Source: Aspidapion aeneum (taxonomy: Eukaryota > Arthropoda > Insecta > Coleoptera > Brentidae). Taken from it: a stretch of 64,000 bases of DNA. The stretch spans positions 8,471,977 to 8,535,976 of the forward strand of contig OY755045.1 in assembly GCA_963576565.1 (NCBI GenBank). The letters run 5' to 3'. Position numbers and translations under genes: made by a program. Each line of letters starts with the position of its first letter. Within the stretch, counting starts at the first letter, position 1. The notes beneath the pieces are model-generated. The model had not been told where the DNA came from and searched no databases. It saw nothing but the letters and a program-made list of their open reading frames with translations. This document shows, piece after piece, positions 11,208 through 22,345 of the stretch.

Positions 11208-12630
11208 ATATATCGTCCCCTTAGTGCAACAACTAGATAACTTGAAATTGATAGTTTTGAGAAAATTTCGTCTTTTTATAAAATGTACATTTTTGGAATT
11301 ATCTATTACTTGTCACTCTTTAAGTCTTTAAACAAGTTTGGTTGCTCGTACAAGATATCTAGATCTTTAGGGCTCTCAACAGATAAACATCAAAATATTT
11401 TGAAAAATATTATTTTTTTAAATAAAATTATGAAAAATATGAAATTAAGAAAACAAAATATGAAGGAAATATGAATAAAAACTTCATTTTTTTTGGGTCC
11501 TCTACCAAATGACTTGTTATGTCAAACCCAACTGTTTTTAGGAAAACTCATTTACTCAGCAAAAATATATAATTCTTGATTTTATTTATTAGGAAAAGTA
11601 TTAGCAAACATTTTGAAGTTGAATTACGCCTGGATCCCCATCCAAACAACTATTGCCAAACAAAAACAAGGCACATTTTTTAAAGCATATTTTACAACAA
11701 GGTATAAGGTGTTTCCGTATTTTTAAACCAAGGTCTACTGCAATTATTCAAAGAAATATAAAAAAAATTATAAATGCAAAAGTTATCCTATACCATCAAA
11801 AAGAGTTAAAAAAACACAAACATTGTAAATCTCTTACGGAACATCTTACAAATTAATATGTTAATGATTTAACTTAAAAAAATAGATATTTTCTTTCTAA
11901 ACTCAAAAATATATGATAAACTGCCATTTGATAAAGCCACTGTTAAAATATTAGTATCTACAATTTCTAGCGGTTTGGGACCTACTCTACATTTCTTGAA
12001 AATAGGTACCCTATTTTCTATCTCTTGAAATAAGTGCAGTAGACCTTTGTGGAAATATACCAAAACACTCTGTAGATCTAGTAACACAGAAAACTTAACT
12101 ATACTCGATGATATAATTGGTATGCTTTAAATACCTATTCCGGGCTCAAACATTTAAAAAAAGTCAAAATTCCAGAGTAAAAGAATAAAATTCATGAAAA
12201 AGCCCTGCTCAATTAGACTTTTTCAGAACTAACCACGGATGACCAAAACAACTAATTAACATAAGAAATGCAACAAACATAAGAATAATAAAACAAAAGG
12301 CAAAAAAGTCCTACTTTATTCAGACTTTCTCAGAGGCAACAAACTAATGATAAACTAAAAGGAATTCAAAATTCAAGACTAGGAAAAATATCGAAAATTT
12401 CCACACTTATACTATGACTGAAGTTTCTTCATTGGGAAATATATAAAAATATGAAGGTTTTTCTAAAAATATGAAGTTTTATGAAGGTTGAACATTTTCA
12501 TAAAATATGAAGGTGCTGAGAGCCCTGGATCTTGCATTAAAAAGAGAAAAGATGAAAAATAGGTCAGCTTTAACTGGAAAACTCAAAATGCATAAATGTC
12601 AAGTTATCTAGTTGTTGCACAAAGGGGGCG
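11208..12630. mobile_element. TIR-bounded element of about 1.4 kb
   Basis: The ends are inverted copies: CGTCCCCTTAGTGCAACAAC near 11214 and GTTGTTGCACAAAGGGGGCG near 12630, extending through TAGATAACTT. Two interior open frames (11653-11856 on plus; 11869-12087 on minus) show no domain I recognise. Subterminal similarity to the shorter TIR pair at 12832-13158 suggests related families. Target duplication not resolved. Confidence 0.6.
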
Positions 12631-12640
12631 ATATGATTAA

Positions 12641-12814
12641 GGTAGTCAGCAGAAGGACCGACCGGGGATGTTCACAGGCTCAAGGGTTTGATTTGACGCT
12701 CTTCCTCTTTTTTTAATTGGGTTCGGTTGGTCGGTTCGGTTTGAAGTCTACAACCCATTCAAATCAAATACTCAAGTCTGTGAACACCCTCGGACACTGC
12801 TCCTGCTTACTACC
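12641..12814. mobile_element. Short MITE with about 50-bp inverted repeats
   Basis: Left arm GGTAGTCAGCAGAAGGACC...GTTCACAGGCTCAAGGGTTT and right arm its diverged inverse (AAATACTCAAGTCTGTGAAC...GCTTACTACC). The central part has two GGTTCGGTTGGTCGGTTCGG-type repeats. It lies between two related TIR elements. Confidence 0.65.
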
Positions 12815-12831
12815 ATATTCATATCGTGGGC

Positions 12832-13158
12832 TGAATGCAATAGTTGGGTAACTCGAAATTTCGTGATTTTGAGTTATCTACTTTTTTATATAGTGGGAAT
12901 CTAGCGCTATCGAATGCAAAAGCTGGATAATACGTTATTCTAAACTGGCGACGTCTATCTGCAAATGTAAAAAGTAGACAATTCAAACATGTAAACTTTT
13001 ATTTTATAAATGAAGACAACTGTGTAAACCCTAAAAATAAAAAATATCTCATATTGTGCAAGGAACTCTTCTCCAGGCGACTCCTTTTATACTACTAATT
13101 ACATTTTATCGATTTTCTTAAAACTACAAAAATCGAGTTACCCAACTATTGCATGCAT
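12832..13158. mobile_element. Small TIR element (327 bp) just downstream of gene 1
   Basis: The inverted ends TGCAATAGTTGGGTAACTCG and CGAGTTACCCAACTATTGCA are almost perfect. It abuts the stop codon of gene 1 (13164 on the minus strand), so the 3' UTR of that gene includes this element. A possible poly(A) signal (AATAAAA on the minus strand near 12990) lies inside it. Confidence 0.7.
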
Positions 13159-13163
13159 TTTTT

Positions 13164-16100
13164 TTAAGCTGATTGAAGCGAAGCTTCAAGATTCACGCAC
13201 GCAACCTCTTCCTCCTCGGGAGAGAACAGTTTGTATCTGAGCAGAAACTGACCGGTGAAATTGGGTATGGGATACTTAACATCATCTCTAGTTAAGAAAA
13301 AGTCTTGAAACTTGTAGGTATTCTAAAAGCAAAATAAATTAATGCATGATGGATCAGGGCTATCAAAACGGACGGGCCACGATCCTCCACTTTGTTGACG
13401 TCACATCCGGGGCTGATTTTTTTTGATGGTCACGTTACGACACAGCTGATTGTCTATAAAATATTGAAGTTGGAATGACGGTTCATGAATATTTGATTTT
13501 TTTTTAAATAAAGCCGGTTTTGAGATTGTTTTTACTATATTCTTTCAGAACAATTTTTTTTAATGTATAGTAAACCTTAATTTTTTAGAGCCGCTTCATT
13601 AGCTCACACAAAAATTAAATTTAAAGCAGAAGCGAATGTGACAAACACAGATGACAAAGTCAAATACATGTCAAATATAACAGTTGGCATGTGGTACATG
13701 GCGGGTAATTTGAATTCAAAATAAGGAATGCTAAATCTTTAAGATTTTAACCTTTTAATCATGTTGCTTCCTTACAAACCTTTGGTGGAATATCGGGATG
13801 GTGTCTGAGAATATATCACTGAAATTTTGCGGAAATCTGTAGTGCCATTTTGAAAATATCATAAAAAAACGTCTGACCTCCCATAAGACCCAATGTAAAA
13901 TTCAGCCCCGGGAGAACAGCTGATTTTTTCAGGGTCGTGGCCTCTATTTTTGTGTTGGCCTTGGTTTAGTTAGTGTGCTAATGTGCAATTAAGGTAATAG
14001 ATCCGCCATTTATTACCTTTGGACCAAAGTAGGGATCTTTAACAGGAGGTTGAAGACTTTTACGGACTTTCTCCCAAGCGCTCTTAACTTTATCCAGTGG
14101 TTCCTGTATGTTTGGAAAATTGAGAGTTGCAAATGGTACGTAACCAACGCTTGTTTTTTTCTGAACTGATAATTCAACCTAAAAAACATAAAAAGTAGTA
14201 GTAATACGAGGTGTGACAATATAGTAGTTTACCTAACTAGTGCGGAAAGTGCCTCTTTTCCGCACGCGATTGCAGATGGCCAAACGACGCGATAGCGGAG
14301 TTTGGCCAGCAATCAAGTGCGGAAAAGACACTTTACGCACGAGTTAGGTACACTATTTTTTCTATAAGCGTGAGGAAAAAACTAAAAATTAATCAGAAAA
14401 TTATTTATATTCAAAACGTTTTAATCAAATCAATTATTATTATTCACATTCTAGCGGCTTCTAGAACTGACTGGGGTAGATCTTCGTCCGAAGAATCCAT
14501 TGAAAATCTGATTTTTTTGTTTGAAAAATTCAAAAGACGCTTGTATCTGCAAAATTGGCTTTGTTTTGACAGTTTGTTTGTACTTTGTTGCTATGGTGAT
14601 TTAAGATGCCAAATCTAAAACCACTAGTGTTCATTGTTGTTTGACATTGACAATGACGATATTTATACCGGGGAGGTTTAAAACTTATAATTTGAACCTA
14701 TTTTACTGAAAACTTTATTTTATCGAAAATATTGAAAATATAGCAGAATTTTAGTCAATTTGAATATTTTTAGGACATTTCGTGTGCTAGGAAAGATACA
14801 AATGTATTTTGAACGGTCTAAATGTTATAGAACACCTCAAAATCGTAACAAATTTAATTTTCCGCACTAGTGCGGAAAAGTGGCACTTTCCACACTAAAA
14901 TGCGTGCGGAAAAGTGGACTTTTCCGCACGCTTATAGAAAAAAAATATAAAAGTTGTAAGAAATCTACTTAATTTAAATACTAATACAACTTAATCATGT
15001 TCCCCATCAAAGTTGTCCCCTTTTATACTTCGTTCAGGCTACATAAAAATGGTTCCAAAAACTAATTGCACATTTTGAATATGGACTCTTTCCTGACTTC
15101 AGAGCGATATTCATATAAATCCTAGCTGATCCTCTTTTATCAAGTTTTTGCCATTTTTTCAGTTAGTCTAGGAGCTGGCTCCTTACACGTGTGATCTAAC
15201 ATGTGCGCTCAGTTTGACTGCGGGGCATTGTTAAGCACCTATAGGTGTATAAAAAAAATTTGGTCACGTGGTCAAACTCATTGTCGTGTGGCCGCCATCT
15301 TTGAAAATGGCCGCCAAATTGATAGATTTTTTTGTTTAAGCGTATCTCCCTACCCATTAATCTGATTTTAATTTTTTAAGGCTTGTTATACTCCATTTTT
15401 AAAGGGAAATAAATATTGTTATTACACATTTTTTAATAAATCAAGTGGTTTTTGAGATATACCAAGATTATTAGTATTTCCGCTCGCAAAAGAATTAAAA
15501 TAATACCCATGCTCATTATATTGTAGCTACAATATTAATGACATTTGTTTTTTTTGTTACACAGCAGGCTTTAAACCTTTCACAGAAGAGGATATTGACT
15601 TTATGTTTTTAAAGTTCGATGGATGGTACCCCGAAAGACTGCCTTAAAGAGGGTGGTTTCTAAAACTGTTCACAAGATTATACAAAAAGTGAATTTGCAG
15701 CGAAACGATGCATCCTAGCGAAAAACGTTAAGAATAATTTTTTTTTGTACTTTTAATTCCGCTTCTTCTGTTCATTGTCATATCTTTTACAATTTTTAAG
15801 AAAAAAATCGATTTTGGAGCAAAAATATGGAATTTTTACAAATTTGTATATTTTGGCTGGCTTGTACAGCTAACTATCAAAGCTAGGTTGCTAAGTGATA
15901 CATTAGAAGAAGCGAAATTAAAAGTACTATAAAAATTAATTTTATTATTTTTCGCTAGGATGCATCGTTTCGCTGCAAATTCACTTCTTGTATAATCTTG
16001 TGAACAGTTTCAGAAACCATCCTCTTCAAGGCAGTCTTTAGGGGTACCATCCAACGAACTTTAAAAACATTGTTTAGCTCCCGCTAAATTCTCTATTTTA

Positions 16101-18308
16101 ATTAATTCATTAATTTTTAGTAATTAGAAAATATTACTTTTTTACTTGCACTGCCCTCTTTTGGGACATTCACAATTCTAAAGGATTAAAATAAATAAAA
16201 CAAATTCTCCTTTTTTTTGTATTGATTCTGTTAATATAGCAGGAAGTTTTTTCTTTTTATCGCCTTTTATTGATATATTTTTATCATGCTTTCATACAAA
16301 AAACGCGGGTGCCGCTACGCGGTCCATAAATATATTTGTCCCTTCTTTCCTATAACCTAAAAAGTGGACAGTGCGCAGTGTCGTATAAGAAACGAACTCA
16401 ATCACGCGGTCCCTCGTGTGAATTTACCCTTAAATTCTCTTTGCGCTTTGGCACCCTTAAAAACCCTTTAAAATTAAAGCTGTGCGTTATCATCTGTGGA
16501 AGCTGTGTAGCTGTGAATCATGGAACTGGAGAACAGGGCCCTGTAAGCGACTACTCTGCAAATATCGGTGAGCGACATAGTTTTTTATTACACTTTATCC
16601 TCTCTCTCTCTCTCTCTCTACACTCTACCTACCCTTTACACCCTCTCCCAATACAGTCCCTTCTGCCTCAACTTATGGGCTACAAACATACAGTCAATAT
16701 CCTCTTCTGTAAAATGTTTAAAGCCTTCTATGTAATAAAAAAAACAAATGTCAATAATGTATTAGCTACAATAAAATGAGCACTTAACTCTTTTGCGAGC
16801 GGAAATACTAATAATCTTAGTATATCTCAAAAACTACGTAATTTATCAAAAAATGTGATATGACAAATATTGTTTGCTTTTCAAAAAGGAGTAAAACAAG
16901 CTTTAAAAAATTAAAATCGGACCACTGGATAGAAAGATACGCTTAAACAAAAAAATCTTTTAATTTGGCGGCCATTTTCAAAGATGGCGGCCAAACGACA
17001 ATGAGTTCGACCACGTGACCAAACTTTTTTTATACTGCTATGGGTGCTTAACAAACTCCCGCTGTCAAACTGAGCGCACATATTAGGTCACACGTGACAG
17101 GAGCCAGCGACTAGAAAAAAGGCAAAAAATTGATAAAATTTCGAGAAGAGGATCAGCTAGGATTTATATGAATATCGCTGTGAAGTCAGAAAAGAGTCCA
17201 TAATCAAAATGTGCAATTAGTTTTTGGAACCATTTTTATGTAACCTATACTTGAATCAGGCACACTGTCTCTAAAAGCCCTTTGTAAAACTTTGAAATAC
17301 ATTTTAAATTAGATCTGCAATTATCAACGTAAAAATTTTAATTATTTCAAGTCAAATATGAATGTTGTTCGAAGTTTATAGTAAAATATTTTCGGTTCGG
17401 TTCGGTTCGGTGCAGGAGCAGATCTGGAAACTTTTATTTGTTGGGGGGGGGGGAATATCATAATAAATATTGAATAAAACTAACAAACGTGGAATTTCGT
17501 ACCCGTGAATTTAAAAATCAAACAAGTTTCGTGGCTAATCGGGCAAAAAGGAGTTTTTTTGTTTCCCTTATATTTTTCCGTGGGTAGCCTGAAAGCTAAA
17601 CCTCACGGGGGTCCAAGATCTAATGGACACCTAATAAGTGTTGACAGTTAACCGTTTCGTCCTTATGGGACTCCTCAGAACACTGCTGGTCGATGTGACA
17701 AATCTTGCGAAGTTAATCAGACGGTTTTGTCTCTAATTAAATGTAATTAGTGAGCGAACTATAGCAAGAGGCGCCATCTACCGAGATACGAGAGAAACAA
17801 AAAAACCAAAAGCAGGCGAAAGAAAACACTGCTATACAATATCGATCACAACAACAACTATAGTCCGTGACCTACGACAGCTCTTTGTCTTTCAGGCCGG
17901 ATCAACACAGATTGCATTTTTACCCGTCTTCAAGACAGTGAGCGTCAATCAACGGAATTTTTAAGCCAAATAATACTAACAAACGTGGAATTTCGTACCC
18001 GTGAATTTAAAAATCAAACAAGTTTCGTGGCTAATCGGGCAAAGGCACAGTGTCCAGGCGGTGTATTCTGTGTGTGTAAAAACAAAATTTAGTTTGAGAT
18101 ATGGGAAGGAATATCCCCTTTTTCCCCACCCGTAGATCAACGCCTGATTTATGGGTCTACTTACCGTATAGTCGTTGGTGATATCATCTGTGAGATAAAC
18201 TGTACCAGTAAGGGTACTATCATCGTTAACTGTCATATCAAAGTCGTACTTATTTTTTCCTTCACTTTCGGAGCATTTTTTTACTGATAGAAGTTTTACG
18301 TATTTACC
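13164..18308 (-). CDS. Gene 1: ML/DUF1091-like small secreted protein (first exon not found)
   Basis: Three minus-strand coding exons with canonical splice sites: 18308-18165 (48 codons), 14178-14017 (54 codons) and 13322-13164 (52 codons plus TAA). All junctions are phase 0 and there are no frameshifts. Exon A begins GKYVKLLSVKKC, a first beta strand ending in Cys. Exon B has VELSVQKKTSVGYVPF and an amphipathic WEKVRKSL stretch. Exon C has KYPIPNFTGQFLLRYKLF, then VACV near the end. The first-strand/last-strand Cys pair and the P..G.F...Y.L hairpin resemble ML-domain (NPC2/MD-2-like) and DUF1091 insect proteins, which are secreted and bind lipids. The family call is by pattern, not by search. 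Gene 2 is a clear paralogue. The signal-peptide exon must lie upstream of 18308 and was not identified. Intron 1 (14179-18164) holds a hairpin-block element, a 2.2-kb foldback and a 69-bp direct repeat. Confidence 0.8.
14221..14945. mobile_element. Hairpin-block element, copy 1
   Basis: About 725 bp. Layout: an imperfect hairpin of about 130 bp (TTTACCTAACTAGTGCGG at one end, CGCACGAGTTAGGTACACTA at the other, with GGCCAAAC/GTTTGGCC in the middle); an AT-rich body beginning TTTTTTCTATAAGCGTGAGG; then a run of short hairpins (TTTTCCGCACTAGTGCGGAA, and GCGTGCGGAAAAGT/ACTTTTCCGCACGC) ending CTTATAGAAAAAA. The body's two ends are inverted copies of TTTTTTCTATAAGCGTG. Minus-strand codons 14500-14444 read MDSSDEDLPQSVLEAARM and then stop. 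Near-identical copies lie at 41276, 50430 and 58904. Superfamily unknown. It sits in intron 1 of gene 1. Confidence 0.9.
15037..17246. mobile_element. Large foldback element (2.2 kb) in intron 1 of gene 1
   Basis: Arms of about 470 bp (15037-15510 and 16780-17246) are inverted copies. Shared words include CACATGTTAGATC-like sequence, GGTCACGTGGTC, GGCCGCCATCTTTGAAAATG and TTGCGAGCGGAAATACTAAT. The middle contains a second, smaller foldback (15603-16070) and about 700 bp with a (TC)n run near 16600. The open frame 16336-16779 has no recognisable domain and low-complexity content, and is not credited as a gene. Confidence 0.85.
15603..16070. mobile_element. Nested 468-bp foldback element
   Basis: Its ends are inverted copies (ATGTTTTTAAAGTTCG and GAACTTTAAAAACAT), and the arms share CGAAACGATGCATCCTAGCG. 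It lies wholly inside the larger foldback at 15037-17246 and so inserted later, or is that element's own inner palindrome. Confidence 0.7.
17479..18043. repeat. Identical 69-bp direct repeats flanking 427 bp
   Basis: Copies at 17479-17547 and 17975-18043 appear identical (start ACTAACAAACGTGGAATTTC, end CTAATCGGGCAAA). The second copy lies 122 bp from the splice donor of exon A of gene 1. The intervening DNA shows no coding potential that I can support. Confidence 0.85.
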
Positions 18309-18523
18309 CTTAAAAAAAAACTTTGGGGTTATTTTTACCTACTTAGCTCGCACAGCAATGATTCTCTAGTTTAATATTTTCGACGAAATTTTGGAAGTGT
18401 AAACTTTTTTAGGCGCGTTTAGCAGTTTTTAAACTGAGCCGTCAGGCTCGGCTATGTAACGCTCATTCGGGTGAAGTCGGCTCGAGTCGACTAACTGTAA
18501 GCGGAACATTCAGCGAGCGATAT

Positions 18524-19164
18524 TGTCACAGAGAAAAATGGATCTAGGGGTCTTTAGTTTGGGGGCGTAGAAAATTATCGGAAACGGGGGAAGTTTAATC
18601 ATATATTTCGTTTATAATTATACAGCGGATGAATCGACAGAAATTATAGCCTACGCTAACCTACCCAAAAAAAATATGGAGAACCATAAATACGGCCATT
18701 AGGGCCTTACTGTGAATTATGCCGGGTAGGACTCGGGGGACGCAGTACACAGGACCACAGGTTCAGGGTTAAAAAAAGAGACGACGTCCAGAAACTGGTT
18801 ACGAAGCTCAGCGGACGTCCAGAAACTGGTTACGAACGCTTAATTAAGGGGCAAATGAGACGAAGTCCAGAAACTGGTTACGAAGCTCAGCAGGACGTCC
18901 AGAAACTGGTTACGAACGCTTAGTTAGGAGTGGACCCAGGTACTGGTCACTTGTATGTTGTGTTACATCTCCTTTTATATTAAATTATTGCAAATTCAGC
19001 AATATTGCTAGTGACGATGGTTTTCGATACTTAGGTACCACAATTATTATTATTGCCAAAACTTGTTATTTTATAATAATAGATGCACGCCTTTAATTTA
19101 TAAGTGCATCTGTTTTGTTTAGATAAATGTTTTTTGGGATAGTTTAATTATGATCTGTGTGACA
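18524..19164. mobile_element. Precisely bounded 641-bp insertion, possibly a solo LTR
   Basis: It begins TGTCACA and ends TGTGACA, with ATAT on both sides as a 4-bp target duplication. The empty site is visible in the copy at about 52160. TG...CA ends with a 4-bp duplication fit a Ty3/gypsy-type solo LTR, although a short DNA element cannot be excluded. Inside lie four copies of ACGTCCAGAAACTGGTTACG. Confidence 0.65.
18781..18925. repeat. Four tandem copies of a 22-bp motif
   Basis: ACGTCCAGAAACTGGTTACG plus AA occurs four times, separated alternately by GCTCAGC and a CGCTTA-containing spacer, giving two levels of duplication. The core CCAGAAACTGG is nearly palindromic. Confidence 0.9.
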
Positions 19165-19249
19165 ATATGATAATGCAGATGAAGGCCAGTATTATTAATT
19201 TCGCCTTGTTGCAGTTTACATTTCTGCCGTGTGGTCTTAAGCACACACA

Positions 19250-20140
19250 AATTTTTTTCTATTTTGAGGTAACGCCGAAAATGTATTATTTGGGTGTATT
19301 TTGACCTATTTTAGCAATATCGTCGTGACGTCTGTCCGTGTGTGTGTGTTTGTTTGTCTGTAAGACGATAGCTCCTAAACCGCTGAACCGATTTTTTGGT
19401 AAAATAGGTTACAATACTGTACAGAGTTGACTATATTTCGGGCAAAATCCATTAATGCTAATGACAGTTTTTTCCATTGACTTCTGGGCCTTATACAACT
19501 CAATGGTTTTTTTATAAAACTATTTGGTTTTCTCTCTCCAACGTTGATCACAAGGATACGAATGATTCCTGTTTTGAACACGTCCTGACAATCTGCAGGA
19601 ACAGTGATCCATGCCAATCCACGACCGGTTTCGGCCTATTTGGGCCATCCTCAGGTGAATGCAGGCGATAGCTCCGTGTAGAGCATAAGTTGTGTAAAAC
19701 CAACAGAAACAACTACTCCGAAAACAGGGATCATTCGTATCCTTGTGACCAACGTCCCAAATAGTTTTAACAAGTTCCCAACGAAAGCATCAAATATCAG
19801 TATAATTCAAAATTCAATACCAGTAGGGGTATTTTCCCTCGGCGTAGTTGTTTCCGTTGGTTTCACACAACTTATGCTCTACACTAAGCTATCGCCTGCA
19901 TTCACCTAAGGATGGCTCAAAAAGGCCGAAACCGGTCGAGGATTGTCAGGACGTGTTCCAAACAGGAATCATTCGTATCCTTGTGATCAACGATCAAGAG
20001 AGTGAAAACCAAATAGTTTTAACAAGTTCCTAACGAAAGCATCAAACCATCAGTATAATTCAATGCCGGTAAGGGTATTTTCCCTCGGAGTAGTTGTTTC
20101 TGTTGGTTTCACACAGTTTTTTCATAGATAAAAATTGAAA
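19250..20140. repeat. Dispersed repeats, including an inverted CCGAAACCGG pair
   Basis: 19260-19460 belongs to a dispersed family with TGTCTGTAAGACGATAGCTC and CTAAACCGCTGAACCG, also at 46900, 55400 and 57300. About 19560-19800 and 19840-20060 are inverted and direct copies of a segment with CGACCGGTTTCGGCC (inverse GGCCGAAACCGGTCG) and AATCATTCGTATCCTTGTGA. No gene supported. Confidence 0.6.
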
Positions 20141-20232
20141 TCATGCTAACTTTTTAACAGAGTGTCGCTTCAATATGCGGTTTTCGGAATATGGTAGAAC
20201 ACGTTTTTATCACTTATTTATGTTTTTATTCG

Positions 20233-21286
20233 ATTTACATCGATTTGCAGAAGGCATATGATAGAATATACCACTAAATCTAGTTTGGTAAGCGTTGGAA
20301 AACACAAACATAAGCGTACAACTATTTAAGGCCATCAAAGAGTTATACCGCAATAGTAAGGCAAAAGTTAAAATAAAAGCAAAACTAATCAAAGGCTTTC
20401 AAGTAAATAAAGGTTTTAAACAAGGTTGCTGTATCTCGCCTACGCTCTTCAAGATATACTTGGAACAAGTCCTTAAAGTGTGGAAGAGAAAATGCCAAAA
20501 CATGGGAATTCCGTTGGACGAAACCACCCTGTATACTTTATGTTTCGTCGATGATCAGATAGTAGTGGCTCAGGATTATGACGACCTCGAATATATGACA
20601 CGAAAACTAGTACAATAAGTGGGGACTAGAGGTTAATCTCAATAAGACAGAGTATATGTGTATCGGTGGAACGAAACAGGATCTAATCTTAAATACCGGG
20701 CAGCGAATTCAGTCCTGTGATGAGTACAAATACTTAGGTCTAAAAATTACAGCTGACGGAACAATAGACAAAGCTATAAAAGATCGAAACGTACAAGGAA
20801 GAAAAGCAATAACTTTATTAAATGGAATAATTTGGGACCAAAGTATATCAAAACATAACAAAAAGCTTATATATAACACCATTGTAAAAAGTATTATTAC
20901 ATACGGCTCAGAAGTATGGCCAATCAAGGATAGAATAGAAAAAATGCTTTCCGCTACGGAGATGGACTATTGGAGAAGAGCAGCAGGGAAATCAAAAAGA
21001 GAAAGAGTTACATATCAAAGAATAAGAGAAATTATGACTGAGTGAACGTACCTTAGTGGATGATATAAGAACAAAACAACTGGTGTGTTACGGACAATGA
21101 TGAAAGACTACCCAAAGAAATACTACAATGGAAACCAACTGGCCGAAGAAAACGAGGACGGCCAAGGAGAAGCTGGAGATAAGGAATAGACAGTGAAATA
21201 AGAATAAGAGGCCTAGATGATGAATTATGGGCAAACAGAAACGAGTGGAGATTGGGTATCGGAAGACGTAGAACGTTGTGAAACCG

Positions 21287-21290
<4 letters not shown>
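20233..21290 (+). pseudogene. RTE-like LINE reverse transcriptase, copy A
   Basis: Two open frames (20295-20618 and 20656-21045) with short continuations together give the C-terminal half of a non-LTR reverse transcriptase: FKQGCCISPTLF, the catalytic box as CFVDDQIVV, LGLKITADGTID, then ITYGSEVWPIKDR and a WRRAAG tail. The usual FADD is FVDD here, and a frameshift near 20618 separates the frames. The family is RTE-like by these blocks. It ends in a (TA)n run. Related copies lie at 51327 (plus) and 53328 (minus). Confidence 0.85.

Positions 21291-21337
<47 letters not shown>
21290..21337. repeat. (TA)n microsatellite at the 3' end of the RTE copy
   Basis: About 23 TA units follow the RTE 3' end (GTTGTGAAACCGATAAATATA). 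The minus-strand copy at 53328 ends in a shorter version of the same tail, so the microsatellite grew from the LINE tail. Confidence 0.95.
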
Positions 21338-21339
<2 letters not shown>

Positions 21340-21959
21340 TTGTTACTTGAAGTGTCCTAATGATCTATGAAGGTATTAGATCCATCATGGAATCATTTAT
21401 TAACTATAGGCTTTAATAGAATTTGAAAGATGTTTTTACACCAGTCAAATGTCTATACTTTTTACTATGTATTTATAAAAAAAAATCTGTGTATCGATAA
21501 TGATGGCCAACTTTTACTTACCCCTGCATAAACGCTATAAAAGTGGGAACAAGCCAGGAACAAAATTAAATGGGTAGACCATTGCATTTTTTGAAAATTT
21601 TTAATTAATTTAAATAAAAAATGCCCTAACGTAAGTAGTTACCTATTTAGTATTAAATAATATTGAGAAGAAGTTAATTATTGTAGCGAATTTTATACAA
21701 AGTTGTTAATAATAATAATTAAAGAAATTTTTGTTATTTCCGGTAACTACCTATTCTTAAAAAATTGTTATAATATTTAAAAAATCGGAAAAAAATGTAA
21801 AACAACTAAACAACAACAAACAATTAAAGTAAATAATTGTCTGGGTTTTCATTTTTTTAAAATATTTGAACAGTGGCAGATTCAGGGGGCAACAAGGCCA
21901 GAAGCACCTCTTTCGACATAAAACTTTTTTGTTTTTAGTAAAAAAATAGCAAATGTAAG

Positions 21960-22345
21960 TATGTAGGGTAAAGCTTTGTTTAAAACTCGACAATGATTGA
22001 GTAGAAACAGTTATTTTAAACACGACGTTTCGGCTAGTAAGTATTTCTAAACGTTTTTAAGTTTAAACTAAACAATCCAGGCTACTTCTATTACTTGGTC
22101 AGTCAGGTGTGACCGCCCGCCCTCTTTTAAATCCTAGGACACTTGTTTTCCTTAAGGAGTGGTTTCCATATGTTTGGTATGTCCGTTGAATGAAAACCTC
22201 TTTATTCTGCATTATAAACGCCTATGCGACTCCTTATGCAAAACTTTAACTTCTGACCATTAAAACCTGTGATCATTTGACCATGCATGATCCGCTAAAT
22301 AGGATTTTTCAATATCCCCTAATTGGGAACTTTTTAGACGTTCAT
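21960..22345 (-). pseudogene. Penelope-like element, 3' fragment
   Basis: On the minus strand this matches the segment at 62330-62700: AATTAGGGGATATTGAAAAA, then an EVKVLHKESH-like peptide, CATATGGAAACCACTCCTTA, and the downstream ACTTACTAGCCGAAACGTCG. Compared with 62400 it has a deletion in the FIEAALIMQK region. Non-functional. Confidence 0.75.

Larger units (their letters stand above)
18410..19250. repeat. Dispersed GAGCCGTCAGG repeat, interrupted by an insertion
   Basis: The sequence GAGCCGTCAGGCTCGGC...ATTCAGCGAGC at 18436-18520 resumes at 19169 as GATAATGCAGATGAAGGCC. The same repeat is uninterrupted at about 52078-52250. The interruption is the 641-bp segment at 18524-19164. Confidence 0.8.

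Noticed and set aside
14370..14618. 82-codon plus-strand frame shared by hairpin-block copies
   Set aside because: It is preserved only because the copies are near-identical; its composition is not protein-like and the shorter opposite frame is the more plausible coding trace.
16336..16779. 147-codon frame as a gene
   Set aside because: It lies in the core of a foldback element and includes a (TC)n run; no domain recognised.
21757..21851. Hydrophobic minus-strand start MKTQTIIYFNCLLLF as the missing signal-peptide exon of gene 1
   Set aside because: The sequence belongs to a dispersed repeat also found at 26900 and 47930, and no phase-0 splice donor follows.
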